NCBI RefSeq assembly: GCF_900230185.1
Contig: NZ_OCSR01000002.1
Span: forward strand, 2,542,001-2,606,000
DNA length: 64,000 bases
Direction of reading: 5' to 3'
DNA from: Burkholderia sp. OK233
GTDB lineage: Bacteria; Pseudomonadota; Gammaproteobacteria; Burkholderiales; Burkholderiaceae
How positions within the stretch are numbered: the first letter of the stretch is position 1; every line of letters begins with the position of its first letter. Below, piece by piece: positions 25,921-34,518 of the stretch. The translations under genes and the position numbers were made by a program. The notes under the pieces were generated by a model. It saw only the letters and a list, made by a program, of their open reading frames with translations. It was not told the DNA's origin and did not search any database.

Positions 25921-28900
25921 ATGGATGCACCCCAGACCGCGCCCACCGCTGCCGAGTTTCTCACCTCGGTGGAAATTCTCTCGCCGTTTTCGCGCGACGA
26001 GATAGAGCGTCTTGCCGAATACGCGCAGGCGCGCTTCTATTCGTTCGGTGAAACGGTGTGCTCCGCGGGTGAGACCGCTGACGGGCTTTACGTGGTTCGC
26101 TCGGGCTCGGTACGTATCTTCACCGAGGAGCATGGCAAGGAAACCAGCATGGGCGTGCGCAAAACCGGCGAGATTTTCGCCGACATCGCGATGTTGCGCG
26201 CGTATGTGCATGAGGCGTCGGTACGGGCGTCGGCGAAAACCGAACTGCTGTTCATTCCCCGCGCCGCGATCGAGCCGGTGATCGCCGGCAATCAGGCGGC
26301 GTTGGCATTTATCGCGAGCTATGTGGCGATCAGTTCGGCCGGCGGCTTCGTCGCGCAGTTGTTCGATCTGCGCGGTAAGCTCAACAAGGCGGAACTCGAA
26401 GAATATGTGCGCAGCGTCGGCGTGAAACGGGTGGCCGCCGGCAAGGAAATTCTCAAGCAGGATGGGCGCGACGACCGGCGGCTCTACGTGGTGCGGCAAG
26501 GCGGTGTGCGCATCGTCCGTCACGAGGAAGGCCACGACTACACGCTCGCAACGTTAGGCGAAGGAGAAATCTTCGGCGAAAAAGCCTGTTTGATGCGGCA
26601 GGAGCAAATGGCGTCGGTGGTAGCGACGATCGATACGCGACTGTTGGTAATCCCGGAGCGAACCGTCCATTTCATTCTGGAGCGCAATCCGAAGCTGCGC
26701 GAAGTCCTGGATGAGCGGATTCGTTACGGCGACCGCGAATTGCAACGGCAAAAGCGCGTCGAGCAGCGGCGCAAATTGCCTTTGATGCTCGACCTACAGA
26801 CCAAACCCGAGTTCGGCGAAAAGATTATCAAGCGTTTCGCGCTGGTCGAACAGGCTGAAGAAATGGATTGCGGCGCCGCGTGTCTCGCCATGGTATGCCG
26901 CCACTACAGCATCCCGATGACGCTCGGCAAACTGCGCGAACTCGCCAACGTCACGACACAAGGCGCCACGCTCGACAGTCTCGCACGCGCCGGCGAATCG
27001 CTCGGCTTCACCGCACGCGGTGTGCAATGCACATTCGATTCATTGCGCGGTTTCGATCTGCCCTTCATCGTGCACTGGGAGGGCTACCACTATGTGGTGG
27101 TGTACGGACTTTCGAAGGACTACGTGTGGGTCGCCGACCCGGCACTCGGCTTCCGGAAAATGACGGTTGAGGATTTCGAGCGCGGCTGGAGTGGCACGTG
27201 TCTGCTCTTTATCGGCGGCCCGAATTTGTTGCAGATGTCGGCTGCGCGTTCGCCGTGGATACGCTTTGTCGGCTACCTCAGGCCGTACAAGAAGATTCTC
27301 GGCCACCTGTTCCTTGCCACGTTCGTGATTCAGGTACTCGGGGTGATTCCGCCGCTGATCATTCAGAACATTCTCGATGGCGTGATAGTGCATCAGAACG
27401 TCAGCCTGCTGAATCTGCTGATCGGCGGCTTGATTATCGCCAATGTGTTTTCGCAATTGATGTCGTCGATTCGCGCGTATCTGGCGAATTTCATGGTGCG
27501 CAACATGGACTTCGCGATGATGTCGCAGTTCTTCAAGCACACCATGTCGCTGCCGTTCTCGTTTTTCGCCAAGCGGAAAACCGGCGACATTTTCGCGCGC
27601 TTCCAGGAGAACCAGACGATCCGCGCCTTTCTCACCGAATCCACGGTGACCACCGCATTGAATCTGCTGATGGTGTTCATCTACTTCACGATCATGTTCG
27701 TCTACAACGTGAAGATGACACTGGTACTGATCGCGTTCGTGATACCCATCATGGCGTTGACCGCGTTAGCCACGCCGAAGATCAAGAACTATGCGCGTGA
27801 GGTGTTCACAGCGTCGACCGAGTCGAAGTCATTTCTGATGGAAGCGCTCGCCGGTGTCGAGACCATCAAGGGTATGGGTATCGAACGGCCGGTGCGGTTG
27901 CGCTGGGAGAAGAAGTACGCGAAGGCGCTCGAAGTGCAATACCGGGCGCACGCCTTCAACATTCTCATTGGGCTTGGCAGCCAGTTGCTGAACGCGGCGA
28001 CAACAATCGCCATTCTTTGGGTCGGCGCGAATCTGGTGCTGGCGCGCGAAATGACCATCGGTCAGTTGATCGCGTTCAATGCGTTCATGGGCAGCGTGCT
28101 GGGTCCGCTGATGGGACTGGTCGGCTTATGGAGCATGTTGAACGACGCGGGCGTGGCGATGGAGCGCCTCGGCGACGTGCTCGATATCGAGCCGGAACAG
28201 AAGCCGCAGGATTTGCCTTCGCGTGTGATGCTGCCGGAACTGCAAGGCGAAATCAGTTTTAGCGGCGTTTATTTCCGCTACGGCGAGGACGACTCGGCGT
28301 ATGTACTGGAAAATATCAGCTTCGACATCAAGCCCGGCGAGCTGGTGGCGATTGTGGGCCGCAGCGGTTCCGGCAAAACGACGCTCGCCAAGCTGCTGGT
28401 CGGCTTCTACGCGCCGACCGAGGGCAAGATGACCATCGACGGCTATGACCTCGGCGTGGTCGATAAAGCCTATTACCGCGCGCAGATCGGCTATGTGATG
28501 CAGAGCAATCTGCTCTTTTCCGGCACGATTGCCGAAAACATTGCCAGCGGCGACGACGCACCCGAACGCCGCCGGATCGAGGAAGTCGCGAAAATGGCCG
28601 ATGCGCACGCGTTCATCAGCAAGATGCCACTCGGCTACGAACAGATTGTCGGCGAACGCGGCATAGGCTTATCCGGCGGGCAGATCCAGCGGCTGTGCAT
28701 CGCGCGGGCGCTGTATCACGATCCGCGTCTGTTGGTTTTCGACGAGGCCACCTCGGCGCTGGACTCGCAATCGGAAAGCAATATCCTCGGCAACATGCAC
28801 GACATTCTGAAGGGCCGAACGGCAGTGATCATTGCGCATCGGCTCAGTACCATCATGCGTGCGGACAAGATTCTGGTGCTGTATGAAGGGGCGATTGTCG

Positions 28901-28977
28901 AACAGGGCCGTCACGATGAACTGATCCAGCGCGGCGGCATGTACTACCAGCTGGTCCAGAAACAGTTGAGTGCGTGA
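25921..28977 (+). CDS. Peptidase-containing ABC exporter with two cNMP-binding domains (HetC-like)
   Basis: A 1018-residue protein. Two cNMP-binding-like domains lie at about 17-135 (GEIFADIAMLR, with Arg in EASVRA) and about 160-265 (GEIFGEKACL, lacking that Arg). The C39 peptidase at about 305-435 has Q311, C317 (EEMDCGAAC), H390 (EGYHYVVV) and D406 (VADPALG), all intact. The six-helix membrane domain is about 450-740. The ATPase has GRSGSGKTT (about 812), LSGGQ (about 917), LLVFDEATSALD and the switch IAHRL. It should cleave leaders after GG and export the cores. Its stop overlaps the activator ATG by one base. Nucleotide sensing by the N-terminal domains is inference; the second may not bind ligand. 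Confidence 0.95.
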   Translation: MDAPQTAPTAAEFLTSVEILSPFSRDEIERLAEYAQARFYSFGETVCSAGETADGLYVVRSGSVRIFTEEHGKETSMGVRKTGEIFADIAMLRAYVHEASVRASAKTELLFIPRAAIEPVIAGNQAALAFIASYVAISSAGGFVAQLFDLRGKLNKAELEEYVRSVGVKRVAAGKEILKQDGRDDRRLYVVRQGGVRIVRHEEGHDYTLATLGEGEIFGEKACLMRQEQMASVVATIDTRLLVIPERTVHFILERNPKLREVLDERIRYGDRELQRQKRVEQRRKLPLMLDLQTKPEFGEKIIKRFALVEQAEEMDCGAACLAMVCRHYSIPMTLGKLRELANVTTQGATLDSLARAGESLGFTARGVQCTFDSLRGFDLPFIVHWEGYHYVVVYGLSKDYVWVADPALGFRKMTVEDFERGWSGTCLLFIGGPNLLQMSAARSPWIRFVGYLRPYKKILGHLFLATFVIQVLGVIPPLIIQNILDGVIVHQNVSLLNLLIGGLIIANVFSQLMSSIRAYLANFMVRNMDFAMMSQFFKHTMSLPFSFFAKRKTGDIFARFQENQTIRAFLTESTVTTALNLLMVFIYFTIMFVYNVKMTLVLIAFVIPIMALTALATPKIKNYAREVFTASTESKSFLMEALAGVETIKGMGIERPVRLRWEKKYAKALEVQYRAHAFNILIGLGSQLLNAATTIAILWVGANLVLAREMTIGQLIAFNAFMGSVLGPLMGLVGLWSMLNDAGVAMERLGDVLDIEPEQKPQDLPSRVMLPELQGEISFSGVYFRYGEDDSAYVLENISFDIKPGELVAIVGRSGSGKTTLAKLLVGFYAPTEGKMTIDGYDLGVVDKAYYRAQIGYVMQSNLLFSGTIAENIASGDDAPERRRIEEVAKMADAHAFISKMPLGYEQIVGERGIGLSGGQIQRLCIARALYHDPRLLVFDEATSALDSQSESNILGNMHDILKGRTAVIIAHRLSTIMRADKILVLYEGAIVEQGRHDELIQRGGMYYQLVQKQLSA

Positions 28978-30332
28978 TGAAGATACTCGACCAGGTAGAA
29001 GAGCTCAGCCCGGCGATTTCATACGCGGGCTTGATTGAACGCATCGAGATACTGCGCTCGACGCTGCGTTGGTCGTCCCGGCTCGAGCGCGCCGACATCG
29101 ACAAGCTGCTTCGGCAAGCTACTTCGTTGCGCGACGAGGTCATGCAGCTCTCGCACAAGGAGCGCTTCGTACAGGCCGCAACGGCCGCTGAGCCCACCGC
29201 GCCCATCGATCAATCGCGGGGTGCGCGCAGAAAGGCGTTGATCGAGCGCAGTTTCATTTTCGAAGGGACGTTCGGCGACAATCCGCGTTTGCTCGAATCG
29301 CTTGAAATCGCCGAGAAGGCGGCGCCGACCGATTTGCCGGTGCTGATCGACGGCGAAAGCGGCACCGGTAAAGAACTGATGGCGAAGGTGATTCACGCGA
29401 ATGGTTCGCGCCCAGACAAGCCTTTTATCTCCGTGAATTGCGGCGCGATTCCGGACAATCTGCTGGAGTCGGAATTGTTCGGTCATCGCAAGGGTGCGTT
29501 CACGGGCGCTTCGAATGACCGCAAGGGCAAATTCGAAAGCGCGCATACGGGCACGATCTTTCTCGACGAAATCGGCGAGTTGCCGCTGGCCGGTCAGGTG
29601 AAGCTGCTGCGCGTGCTGGAAGCGCACGAGATTCAGCGCGTGGGCTCCGATGAAACGATTGCCGTCGATACGCGCATCGTCGCGGCGACCAATCGCAATC
29701 TGCGGCAACTCAGCGAAGAGGGCAGGTTCCGCGAGGATCTGTTCTACCGTCTCAGCGTGATTCATGTCACGTTGCCGCCGCTGCGCGAGAGGCGCGATGA
29801 GATCCCGCTGCTGATCGCCTGGTTCGGCGATGAAGCCGCTGGTACGCTAAAACGCAGGCCTGTCAGATTGACGCCGCGTTTGCGGGACTTTCTACTGAAC
29901 TATGCGTACCCGGGCAATATTCGTGAACTGCGCAACGTGATGTATCGCGTGTCGTGCCTGGCCGGCGACATGGCGGATGTCGATCATCTGCCGGTGGATA
30001 TGCGGCCGGCCGCGCCGGGGGCAGCCGCGGCTGTGTCCAATGTAGCCACTGCGACGGGACAGGAGCCAATCAGCGTGGAGAATCTGATGTCGCTGAGCGA
30101 CGCGAAGCGCGCCGCGAGCGACGACGCGGAAAAGGCCTTCCTGGAGCGCGGCCTGCGCGAGGTGAGCGGCACGGTTGCGGAACTGGCGCGGCGCATCGAT
30201 ATGAACCGCTCGCATCTGCAAATGCTCCTGAAGAAGCATGGCCTGCATTCGAAAGATTTTCGCAATCGCAATGCGCCGTCGACGGGCAGAAACGGCGCTG
30301 ACGAGCACGATGAAGAAGACAGCGATAGTTGA
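28977..30332 (+). CDS. Sigma-54-dependent activator without receiver domain
   Basis: A 451-residue protein. The first 90 residues are helical and carry no receiver, GAF or PAS domain. The AAA+ domain (about 95-335) has Walker A GESGTGKE, GAFTGA (173-178, the sigma-54 contact loop), FLDEIGELPL (Walker B) and RLSVIHVTLPPLRERRDEI with the arginine fingers. A C-terminal helix-turn-helix (VAELARRIDMNRSHLQMLL) is followed by a charged tail. The start overlaps the exporter stop (TGATGA), so it is the last gene of the export operon. It is the obvious activator of the sigma-54 promoters at 12664, 18812, 34867 and 35207. Without a receiver, input may come through phosphorylation of, or protein binding to, the N-terminus. 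Confidence 0.92.
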   Translation: MKILDQVEELSPAISYAGLIERIEILRSTLRWSSRLERADIDKLLRQATSLRDEVMQLSHKERFVQAATAAEPTAPIDQSRGARRKALIERSFIFEGTFGDNPRLLESLEIAEKAAPTDLPVLIDGESGTGKELMAKVIHANGSRPDKPFISVNCGAIPDNLLESELFGHRKGAFTGASNDRKGKFESAHTGTIFLDEIGELPLAGQVKLLRVLEAHEIQRVGSDETIAVDTRIVAATNRNLRQLSEEGRFREDLFYRLSVIHVTLPPLRERRDEIPLLIAWFGDEAAGTLKRRPVRLTPRLRDFLLNYAYPGNIRELRNVMYRVSCLAGDMADVDHLPVDMRPAAPGAAAAVSNVATATGQEPISVENLMSLSDAKRAASDDAEKAFLERGLREVSGTVAELARRIDMNRSHLQMLLKKHGLHSKDFRNRNAPSTGRNGADEHDEEDSDS

Positions 30333-30355
30333 GGCCGGGCGCGTTCTTACTGCAA

Positions 30356-31108
30356 TCAACCCTTTTTAGCCTGCGCCAGCCACTGGTCGAGACTGACGCG
30401 GCCGATCCGCGCGTCGCCGAGCGGCACGAGCGATTGTTCCTCGACACGGCCGCCGTAGTACGGCGCATCGCGATCCGTCATCACCGGGCGTGCGTCGCCT
30501 ACCGATTTCAGATAGCGGGTGACGATCTCCGCGAAGGGCGCACGATCTGGTCCGGCGATATCGACTGTGCCGTTCAGTGGTGCTGCGAGCGCGACCTGCG
30601 CGAGGCTCGCCGCGACATCGTCGGCGGCGATCGGCTGAAACAGGCCGTCGCTGATGCGCACCGCGCCGTCGACCGTGCTGTAATCCGCGATACCGCCGAT
30701 GAACTCCATGAACTGAGTCGCGCGCACGATCGTGTACGGCACGCCCGCCGCTTCGATCACCTCTTCCTGCGCAACCTTGGCAACGAAATACGCGTTCTCC
30801 GGCGTGCGATCACAGCCGACGATTGATAGTGCGACGTGATGGCGCACGCCTGCAGCCACTTCGGCTTTGCCGAGGTTACGCGCGGAGGTGCGGAAAAAAT
30901 CGAGCACCGCCTGCGGCTCCCATGAGGGGGCGTTCGTCACATCCACGACGACGTCCGCGCCCACGAGCGCGTCGCTCAGGCCTTCGCCCGTAACGGCGTT
31001 TACGCCGGTGCGCGGCGACGCGGCAAGCGCTTCGTGACCCGCGTTATTGAGCAGCGTGACGAGACGCGATCCGATCAGGCCGGAACCACCGATTACGACG
31101 ATTTTCAT
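30356..31108 (-). CDS. NAD(P)-binding SDR/NmrA-like oxidoreductase
   Basis: A 250-residue protein starting MKIVVIGGSGLIGSRLV, an atypical-SDR Rossmann GGSGLIG motif. Later features are VVVDVTNAPSWE, VALSIVGCDRTPENAYFVAK with the Y-x-x-x-K pair, and VPYTIVRATQFMEF as in NmrA-like quinone or isoflavone reductase relatives. It is probably cytosolic; substrate unknown. It is convergent with the activator gene (23-base gap) and was divergent from the MocR gene before the IS element entered between them, so it may be that regulator's target. Not obviously part of the peptide system. Confidence 0.8.
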   Translation of the reverse strand: MKIVVIGGSGLIGSRLVTLLNNAGHEALAASPRTGVNAVTGEGLSDALVGADVVVDVTNAPSWEPQAVLDFFRTSARNLGKAEVAAGVRHHVALSIVGCDRTPENAYFVAKVAQEEVIEAAGVPYTIVRATQFMEFIGGIADYSTVDGAVRISDGLFQPIAADDVAASLAQVALAAPLNGTVDIAGPDRAPFAEIVTRYLKSVGDARPVMTDRDAPYYGGRVEEQSLVPLGDARIGRVSLDQWLAQAKKG

Positions 31109-31235
31109 GGCAGATTCTCCAGATGAAAGTAAATGGACGCGTGGGGCGCCGGGCGGGCGTTGTATTGCGTGAAAGTGTTCGCCGCCGTCGCATCGCGTGA
31201 GGCTATTGTGGAAGAATCATGCTCTATCGAAAAGT

Positions 31236-31248
31236 GACAAGAATTGTC
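31236..31248. promoter_or_regulatory. Small palindrome, candidate MocR operator
   Basis: GACAA-GAA-TTGTC, perfect, in the original SDR/MocR intergenic region, seven bases from the IS target duplication. The element now separates it from the MocR gene by about 850 bases. Confidence 0.3.
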
Positions 31249-31340
31249 GATCCGACTAGGGCCTGTTGACAATCATCGCCGAGGGGGCTGTTAACTTGTG
31301 AGGAAAGCTGTTTACATCCTGTCTTTTGCGGAAAAACAGG

Positions 31341-31709
31341 ATGCCAAGACTGATGCTCAGCGATGACCAATACGAGCGGATCGCCCCCTTGCTGCCGGGC
31401 AAGTCCACCGACCCGGGTCGGACCGCAGCAGACAATCGGCTGTTTGTTGAGGCCGTGCTATGGATCGCGCGCACTGGCAGCCCATGGCGCGATTTGCCGC
31501 CTGATTTTGGAACGTGGAATAGCGTGTACCAACGCTTTGCCAGATGGTCGCGGGCGCAAATATGGCATACGGTACTCGCCGAGCTTGCGGGCGACGCGGA
31601 CCTTGAGGAAGTCTTCATTGACAGTACGATTGTGCGTGCCCACCAGCATGCCGCCGGCGCGGCGAAAAAAAAGGCGAACAGGCAATCGGGCGCTCGCGTG
31701 GCGGATTGA
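31341..31709 (+). CDS. IS5-family transposase, ORF A
   Basis: About 122 residues from ATG 31341: MPRLMLSDDQYERIAPLLPG, the N-terminal DUF4096-type region (FVEAVLWIARTGSPWRDLP), and the first catalytic Asp in EEVFIDSTIVRAHQHA. The frame ends soon after an A8 run (31665-31672). A -1 shift on that run leads without a stop into GRSRGGLSTKIHA of ORF B, the standard continuous sequence of this family. So the full transposase needs programmed -1 frameshifting. Confidence 0.88.
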   Translation: MPRLMLSDDQYERIAPLLPGKSTDPGRTAADNRLFVEAVLWIARTGSPWRDLPPDFGTWNSVYQRFARWSRAQIWHTVLAELAGDADLEEVFIDSTIVRAHQHAAGAAKKKANRQSGARVAD

Positions 31710-32092
31710 GCACCAAGATTCACGCTCTGGTCGACGGCTTGGGGATGCTCGCTCGCTTTCATCTGACGGGCGGACAGGCTGGAGGCAGTCCGGAGGCCCT
31801 GCCTTTGCTGGGCGAGTTGAAACCCGTCAGTCTGGCTGCCGACAAAGCCTACGATTCGAACGCGATCCTGCAGCATCTGGAATCGGCGGACATTCAAGCT
31901 GTCATCCCCAGTCGCGCCAATCGTGTTGAGCAACGTCCTTTGGATGAACATCTGTATGCCTCTCGAAATCTGGTCGAACGGTTCTTCTGTCGCATCAAAC
32001 AATTCCGTCGCGTGGCTACCCGCTACGACAAGCTCTCCGAACGATTCTCATCATTCGTTGCGCTCTCCGCTGCTTTCATCTGGACCTGCTGA
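31706..32092 (+). CDS. IS5-family transposase, ORF B
   Basis: About 128 residues in the -1 frame. It starts STKIHALVDGLG and carries the second Asp in LAADKAYDSN and the Glu in RNLVERFFCRIKQFRR, completing the DDE triad with ORF A. The start shown is TTG, but the product is probably made only as an ORF A-ORF B fusion through the A8 slippery run. No damage visible. Confidence 0.88.
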   Translation: MSTKIHALVDGLGMLARFHLTGGQAGGSPEALPLLGELKPVSLAADKAYDSNAILQHLESADIQAVIPSRANRVEQRPLDEHLYASRNLVERFFCRIKQFRRVATRYDKLSERFSSFVALSAAFIWTC

Positions 32093-32112
32093 TTGTCAAC
32101 AGGCCCTAGTCC

Positions 32113-33678
32113 ATGTCAGTTGCCGCTCCTCTTGCCCGCGAGACCGTCATGACCGTAGCAACGCCCGCATTGACCATTGAAATCGATCGGCACCATCAGT
32201 TGCCGGTCTATCTGCAGATCTGCGAGCGTTTCAGAACCGCGATCGCCGCGGGGCATCTCCGTCCCGGCGATCGCGTGCCCGCGCTGCGCGGCCTCGCCAC
32301 GCAACTGAGCACGGCGCGCGGCACGGTCGAGCTCGCCTACACGATCCTCGTCGACGAGGGCTACCTGCAGATGCGCGGCGCGGCGGGCACGTTCGTATCG
32401 TCGTCGCTGCCGGCATCGGTGATGCGTTCGTCGCGTGCGCAAGGCGTTCAGGACGCGCGCGGTAGGCCAAGCACTGAAGGAACGGGCACGCCACAGACGC
32501 CGGGCGAATCGCGCAGTGGTCAAGCGGCGCCGCGCCAGCAGGCCATCGCCGTCGCCATGAGCGGCGAGCCGCGACCGTTGCAGCCAGGGCTGCCCGCGCT
32601 CGACGCATTTCCGGGCAAGCTATGGAACCGGCTCGTTTCGCGTCACGCGCGCAGCGGCGACCGCGCGATGCTCGCGTACCCGGATCCGGCCGGCTACCGG
32701 CCGCTGCGCGAACATATCGCCACCTATCTCGGGCTGTCGCGCGGTGTGACCTGCCTGCCGGAACAGGTGTTCGTGACCGGCGGCTACCGTGCGACGCTGG
32801 AACTCGTGTTGCGCAGTCTCGCCCGCCCGAACGATCGCGTGTGGTTCGAGGATCCCGGCTATCTGCTCGCGCGTGGTTTTCTGGCCGAGACCGGCGTGCA
32901 GCTCGTGCCGGTGCCGGTGGATAGCGAAGGAATCGACGTCGAGCGCGGCACACTGCTGGATGCGCAGGCGCGCTTCGCAGTGGTCACGCCGTCGCATCAG
33001 AGTCCGCTCGGGCACACGCTGTCGCTCGCACGACGCATGGCGCTGCTGGACTCGGCAGAGAAAGCGTCCCGCTGGATCATCGAAGACGACTACGACAGCG
33101 AGTTCCGTTATCTGGGCCGGCCATTGCCGGCTTTAAAGAGCCTCGACCGGCGCGATCGCGTGATCTATTCCGGCACGTTCAGCAAGGTGATGTTTCCCGG
33201 CTTGCGGCTCGCGTATGCGGTGATGCCGGAGCGGGCCGTAGAGCGCGTCGGGCGGGTGGCACACAGCATGAACGCTGGATCGCCGACGTTATGGCAGGCG
33301 GCCGTGGCGGATTTCATTGGGCAGGGGCATTTTGCGCGGCATCTGAAGCGGATGCGTGCGTTGTACGGCGAGCGGCGCCTGCTGATCGTGCGCGCGCTAG
33401 AGCAGGCGTTTGGCGAACGGCTAATTGTCGATTTGCCGCCAGGTGGAATTCAGTTCGCGGTGCAGTTCGCCGAAGGTCCCGATGGCCCGGTCGACGACGT
33501 CGCCGTCGCCGCGCGCGCCCGCGCGGCGGGGCTCGCGGTGTTGCCGCTTTCGATCTGGTACGCGAATGGCCGCGCGCGGCGCTCGCTGAGCGGCCTCGTG
33601 ATGGGCTTCGCGAACATCGCCGATGCGCGTGAGGCAGGCCGTCTCGCGCGAACGTTGCGCACGTGTCTGGACGGCTAA
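32113..33678 (+). CDS. MocR/PdxR-type GntR regulator with aminotransferase domain
   Basis: A 521-residue protein. The N-terminal winged helix (about 25-95) has YLQICERFRTAIAAGHLRPG and PALRGLATQLSTARGTVELA. After an Ala/Gly/Pro linker comes a fold-type I aminotransferase domain: DPAGYRPLREHIATYLGLSRG, FVTGGYRATLE, FEDPGYL, DDYDSEFRY and YSGTFSKVMFPGLRLAY, whose Lys binds PLP. Members sense PLP or amines and often control a divergent gene. The IS element ends just upstream, so the native promoter is displaced; transcription may now start within the IS. ATG 32149 is an equally possible start. Confidence 0.88.
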   Translation: MSVAAPLARETVMTVATPALTIEIDRHHQLPVYLQICERFRTAIAAGHLRPGDRVPALRGLATQLSTARGTVELAYTILVDEGYLQMRGAAGTFVSSSLPASVMRSSRAQGVQDARGRPSTEGTGTPQTPGESRSGQAAPRQQAIAVAMSGEPRPLQPGLPALDAFPGKLWNRLVSRHARSGDRAMLAYPDPAGYRPLREHIATYLGLSRGVTCLPEQVFVTGGYRATLELVLRSLARPNDRVWFEDPGYLLARGFLAETGVQLVPVPVDSEGIDVERGTLLDAQARFAVVTPSHQSPLGHTLSLARRMALLDSAEKASRWIIEDDYDSEFRYLGRPLPALKSLDRRDRVIYSGTFSKVMFPGLRLAYAVMPERAVERVGRVAHSMNAGSPTLWQAAVADFIGQGHFARHLKRMRALYGERRLLIVRALEQAFGERLIVDLPPGGIQFAVQFAEGPDGPVDDVAVAARARAAGLAVLPLSIWYANGRARRSLSGLVMGFANIADAREAGRLARTLRTCLDG

Positions 33679-33742
33679 CACGCGGAGCATGTGTCCAGAT
33701 CTCGAATTCGCGCAGCACACGCCGGCAATCAAACCTGTGTTT

Positions 33743-34513
33743 TCAAGGCGCCGGGTTCAGCAAGGTTTTGTCGGACGCATACGGATCTTCAGCGTGCACT
33801 ACCACGGCGGTGACATTGTCGCGTCCGCCGCGCGCAATGGCCAGGTCGACCAGTTCGTCAGACGCGCGCTCGCACGTCACCGTGGTCAGCACCCCCAGTA
33901 TTTCCTCGTCGCTGATTTCGTTGCTCAATCCGTCGCTGCAAAGCAGGAAAACGTCGCCATCTGCGACTTCGATCGCATCGTCGTCGAGCTCGAGCACATC
34001 CGTTGCGCCGACCGCGCGCGTGATCATGTGCTGTGCCGGATGATGCCGCGCTTCTTCGTCGGTAATCACGCCGCGCGACTTGAGTTCTTCCACCTGACTA
34101 TGATCGCGCGTGAGTTGCCGCAATTGCCCTTCGCGATACAGATAGAGCCGACTGTCGCCGGCCCATAGGTAGCCGCAGAAGCGGTCGCACGCGAGCAGCA
34201 CGATGACGGTACTGCCGATCCGTTGCACCTGGCGGCGCGCGGCTTCGTCCCTCAGTTGGCGGTTGGCCTTTTGCAGCCGTGCTCGCGCGTCGGCAATACA
34301 GGTTTTCATCGCGAGCGGCGGCGCGAGCCGGCTCAGCGCATCGATCACCAGCCGGCTCGCCAGATCGCCGACCGCGTGCCCGCCCATGCCATCGGCGACG
34401 GCCCAGCGTCCGGGTTCGGGCTGGGCGAGGCAGGCATCTTCGTTGATTTCACGGACGCGTCCGGCGTCGGACCGCGCGGACGACGTCCATCGAAATTGGC
34501 TCGGACAGGTCAC
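33743..34513 (-). CDS. PP2C-family Ser/Thr phosphatase
   Basis: A 256-residue soluble protein with the bacterial PPM motifs: SDAGRVREINEDACL (motif 1), VADGMGGHAVGDLAS (metal-binding DGMGGH), GSTVIVLL, GYLWAGDSRLYLY, LTRDHSQVEEL, HMITRAVGA, LLCSDGLSNEI, and GGRDNVTAVVV with the last Asp. It is the counterpart of PppA/Stp phosphatases and should reverse phosphorylation by the kinase at 13005. The gene begins five bases after the stop of peptide 4, so the two form one sigma-54 transcript. This ties the phosphatase to activation of the peptide regulon and suggests negative feedback. Confidence 0.93.
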   Translation of the reverse strand: MTCPSQFRWTSSARSDAGRVREINEDACLAQPEPGRWAVADGMGGHAVGDLASRLVIDALSRLAPPLAMKTCIADARARLQKANRQLRDEAARRQVQRIGSTVIVLLACDRFCGYLWAGDSRLYLYREGQLRQLTRDHSQVEELKSRGVITDEEARHHPAQHMITRAVGATDVLELDDDAIEVADGDVFLLCSDGLSNEISDEEILGVLTTVTCERASDELVDLAIARGGRDNVTAVVVHAEDPYASDKTLLNPAP

Positions 34514-34518
34514 AAGGG

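Larger units (their letters stand above)
31260..32105 (+). mobile_element. IS5-family insertion sequence (IS427-like, two-frame transposase)
   Basis: An 846-base element. Terminal inverted repeats are GGCCTGTTGACAATCA on the left and its exact complement (32090-32105) on the right, flanked by CTAG on both sides as a 4-base target duplication. Exact ends and intact repeats point to a recent insertion. The transposase is split into two overlapping frames joined at an A8 run. It lies three bases beyond the duplication from the first MocR start codon. Confidence 0.92.

Noticed and set aside
13005..30332. Type VI secretion cluster
   Set aside because: Kinase, FHA and phosphatase suggested it, but no Tss core gene (VipA/B, Hcp, VgrG, TssM, ClpV) is present in the window.
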